Source of the DNA: Tabrizicola_A aquatica
GTDB taxonomy: Bacteria; Pseudomonadota; Alphaproteobacteria; Rhodobacterales; Rhodobacteraceae
Assembly: GCA_965194375.1 (NCBI GenBank)
Contig: CBDAEL010000001.1
Reading direction: 5' to 3' (one strand)
Length of the DNA: 64,000 nt
How positions within the stretch are numbered: position 1 is the first letter of the stretch; each line of letters begins with the position of its first letter. The notes below the pieces were generated by a model, which was not told the DNA's origin, made no database searches, and saw only the letters and a program-made list of their open reading frames with translations. Below are positions 63,423-64,000 of this stretch, one piece after another. The position numbers and the translations under genes were made by a program.

Positions 63423-63620
63423 TCAGCGCACCCCCATGCGGTCGTTGAGCCACTGCTCGACTTCGGCCCGAACCCAGCCGACCCGGTTCGCGCCGATACG
63501 GATACGCTTGGGGAACTGGCCGACATCCTCCAGCCGCCGAATGTGGTTCAAGCTATAGGGGACGATTTCCGCCAGTTCGCTTCCGCGAACAAGCGTCGGG
63601 ACGGTCTTGTTGTGTTCCAT
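63423..63620 (-). CDS. AlpA-family DNA-binding regulator
   Basis: A 65-residue helix-turn-helix protein of the AlpA (phage regulatory protein) family, which regulate excision or early genes of P4-like elements. Sequence: LVRGSELAEIVPYSLNHIRRLEDVGQFPKRIRIGANRVGWVRAEVEQWL, with the classical FPKRxRxGxNxVGWxxxEVxxWL motif. The start is ATG 63620 with AGGAGG upstream. It heads the minus-strand phage-type run, 2 bp ahead of the next gene, and is its likely regulator. Confidence 0.9.
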   Translation of the reverse strand: MEHNKTVPTLVRGSELAEIVPYSLNHIRRLEDVGQFPKRIRIGANRVGWVRAEVEQWLNDRMGVR

Positions 63621-63854
63621 GATGCACCTCCTGTGTTGATGGGCACAGAGGATGGCTTATCGGCGGTGACTGTTAATGCTCACGCTGGTTTCATTAACTG
63701 CTCGAACTAACCAATAGTGCGTTTGGCGGACGTTTCGCCCAGGGCTAGGGCTGCCGGCAACAGCAGTTCGAATGGTGATTTTGCAGCGTCTGCTCTCGAG
63801 ATACTCTTTGCGAGATCGATCATATCGTAAAACAGGCTTAACTCTGGCGCAGAC

Positions 63855-64000
63855 TGAGCTACTCCCCGAAAATCGGACAGTGACGGAAGCTACGATCTGA
63901 CGTCTGCTGGTCTCCAAGAACGAGGAGATCAGAACATGAAGAAACGCAGGAACCATGACGCGGCGTTCAAGGCGCGTGTTGCGTTAGAGGCGCTGAAAGG
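63855..64000 (+). mobile_element. IS3-family element, left end (continues past window)
   Basis: A terminal sequence TGAGCTACTCCCCGAAAATC at 63855 is followed by an orfA start at 63936. Only the first 146 bp are in the window. Confidence 0.75.
63936..64000 (+). CDS. IS3-family OrfA transposase (partial)
   Basis: The start MKKRRNHDAAFKARVALEAL is the canonical helix-turn-helix N-terminus of IS3-type OrfA proteins, which with OrfB form the DDE transposase. Only 21 codons are visible. GAGGAGATC precedes the ATG. Confidence 0.85.
   Translation, partial: MKKRRNHDAAFKARVALEALK

Overview
The window is chromosomal DNA from an alphaproteobacterium of the Rhodobacterales (Rhodobacteraceae; Rhodobacter/Gemmobacter/Tabrizicola-like). 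The evidence is the high GC content, a 16S-tRNA-Ile-tRNA-Ala-23S-5S-tRNA-fMet operon with alphaproteobacterial 16S features, the CckA-ChpT-CtrA relay protein ChpT, an olsBA ornithine-lipid pair, a DUF2793 protein of the type seen in gene-transfer-agent head spikes, and many proteins with typical Rhodobacteraceae architecture.

Layout. (1) 1-21905 is conserved housekeeping DNA: a cut-off Lhr-type helicase, a YmdB phosphoesterase with a DMT transporter, an SLC13/RCK permease, YebC, a translationally coupled ctaA-M32 peptidase-MFS run, a lytic transglycosylase, a TrmJ-like methyltransferase, olsBA, chpT, the minus-strand run rplU-rpmA-small ORF-GNAT-obgE-proB-proA, and galE. (2) 21979-32816 is a surface and polysaccharide region: two divergent RTX proteins (one with seven roughly 80-100 residue modules), manC, ugd and a DUF2793 spike-like protein. 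A lower-GC ArsR/AHSA1/membrane protein/DUF1801 cassette is inserted here, behind a 21-bp palindrome. (3) 32928-40370 is ordinary metabolism: a DMT exporter, the lysE/ACT/argP amino-acid export module, enoyl-CoA hydratase, a thioesterase, a bactofilin, a SpeB-family ureohydrolase and an amidohydrolase. (4) 40533-46380 is a complete rrn operon with promoter, boxA and terminator.

(5) From 46380 to the end the window is accessory DNA. It starts right behind tRNA-fMet with remnants (an excisionase-like piece, a WYL regulator) and an insertion-sequence graveyard (IS6, IS3, IS110, serine-recombinase tail). A catabolic cassette follows (LysR, Tat-exported peptide-type SBP, enolase-superfamily dehydratase, Ldh2-type dehydrogenase, PhnD-like protein) that has lost or never had its ABC permease genes and is bracketed by two same-orientation IS6 left-end remnants. 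Then comes a minus-strand run of uncharacterised genes between two copies of the recombinase tail (55990-58545), a lone unknown gene, an IS21 stub, and a phage-type replication module (AlpA, unknown protein, family A DNA polymerase, winged-helix-like protein, HGGxSTG protein). An IS3-family element runs off the right edge.

The most interesting signals are the unknown gene run bracketed by recombinase tails, the compact phage-polymerase island with AT-rich palindromes, three back-to-back hairpins between proB and proA, a consensus CtrA site in front of olsBA beside chpT, a hairpin at the very start of the rplU-rpmA transcript, and a 22-bp element repeated in front of unrelated genes. No CRISPR array and no recognised defence system was found.
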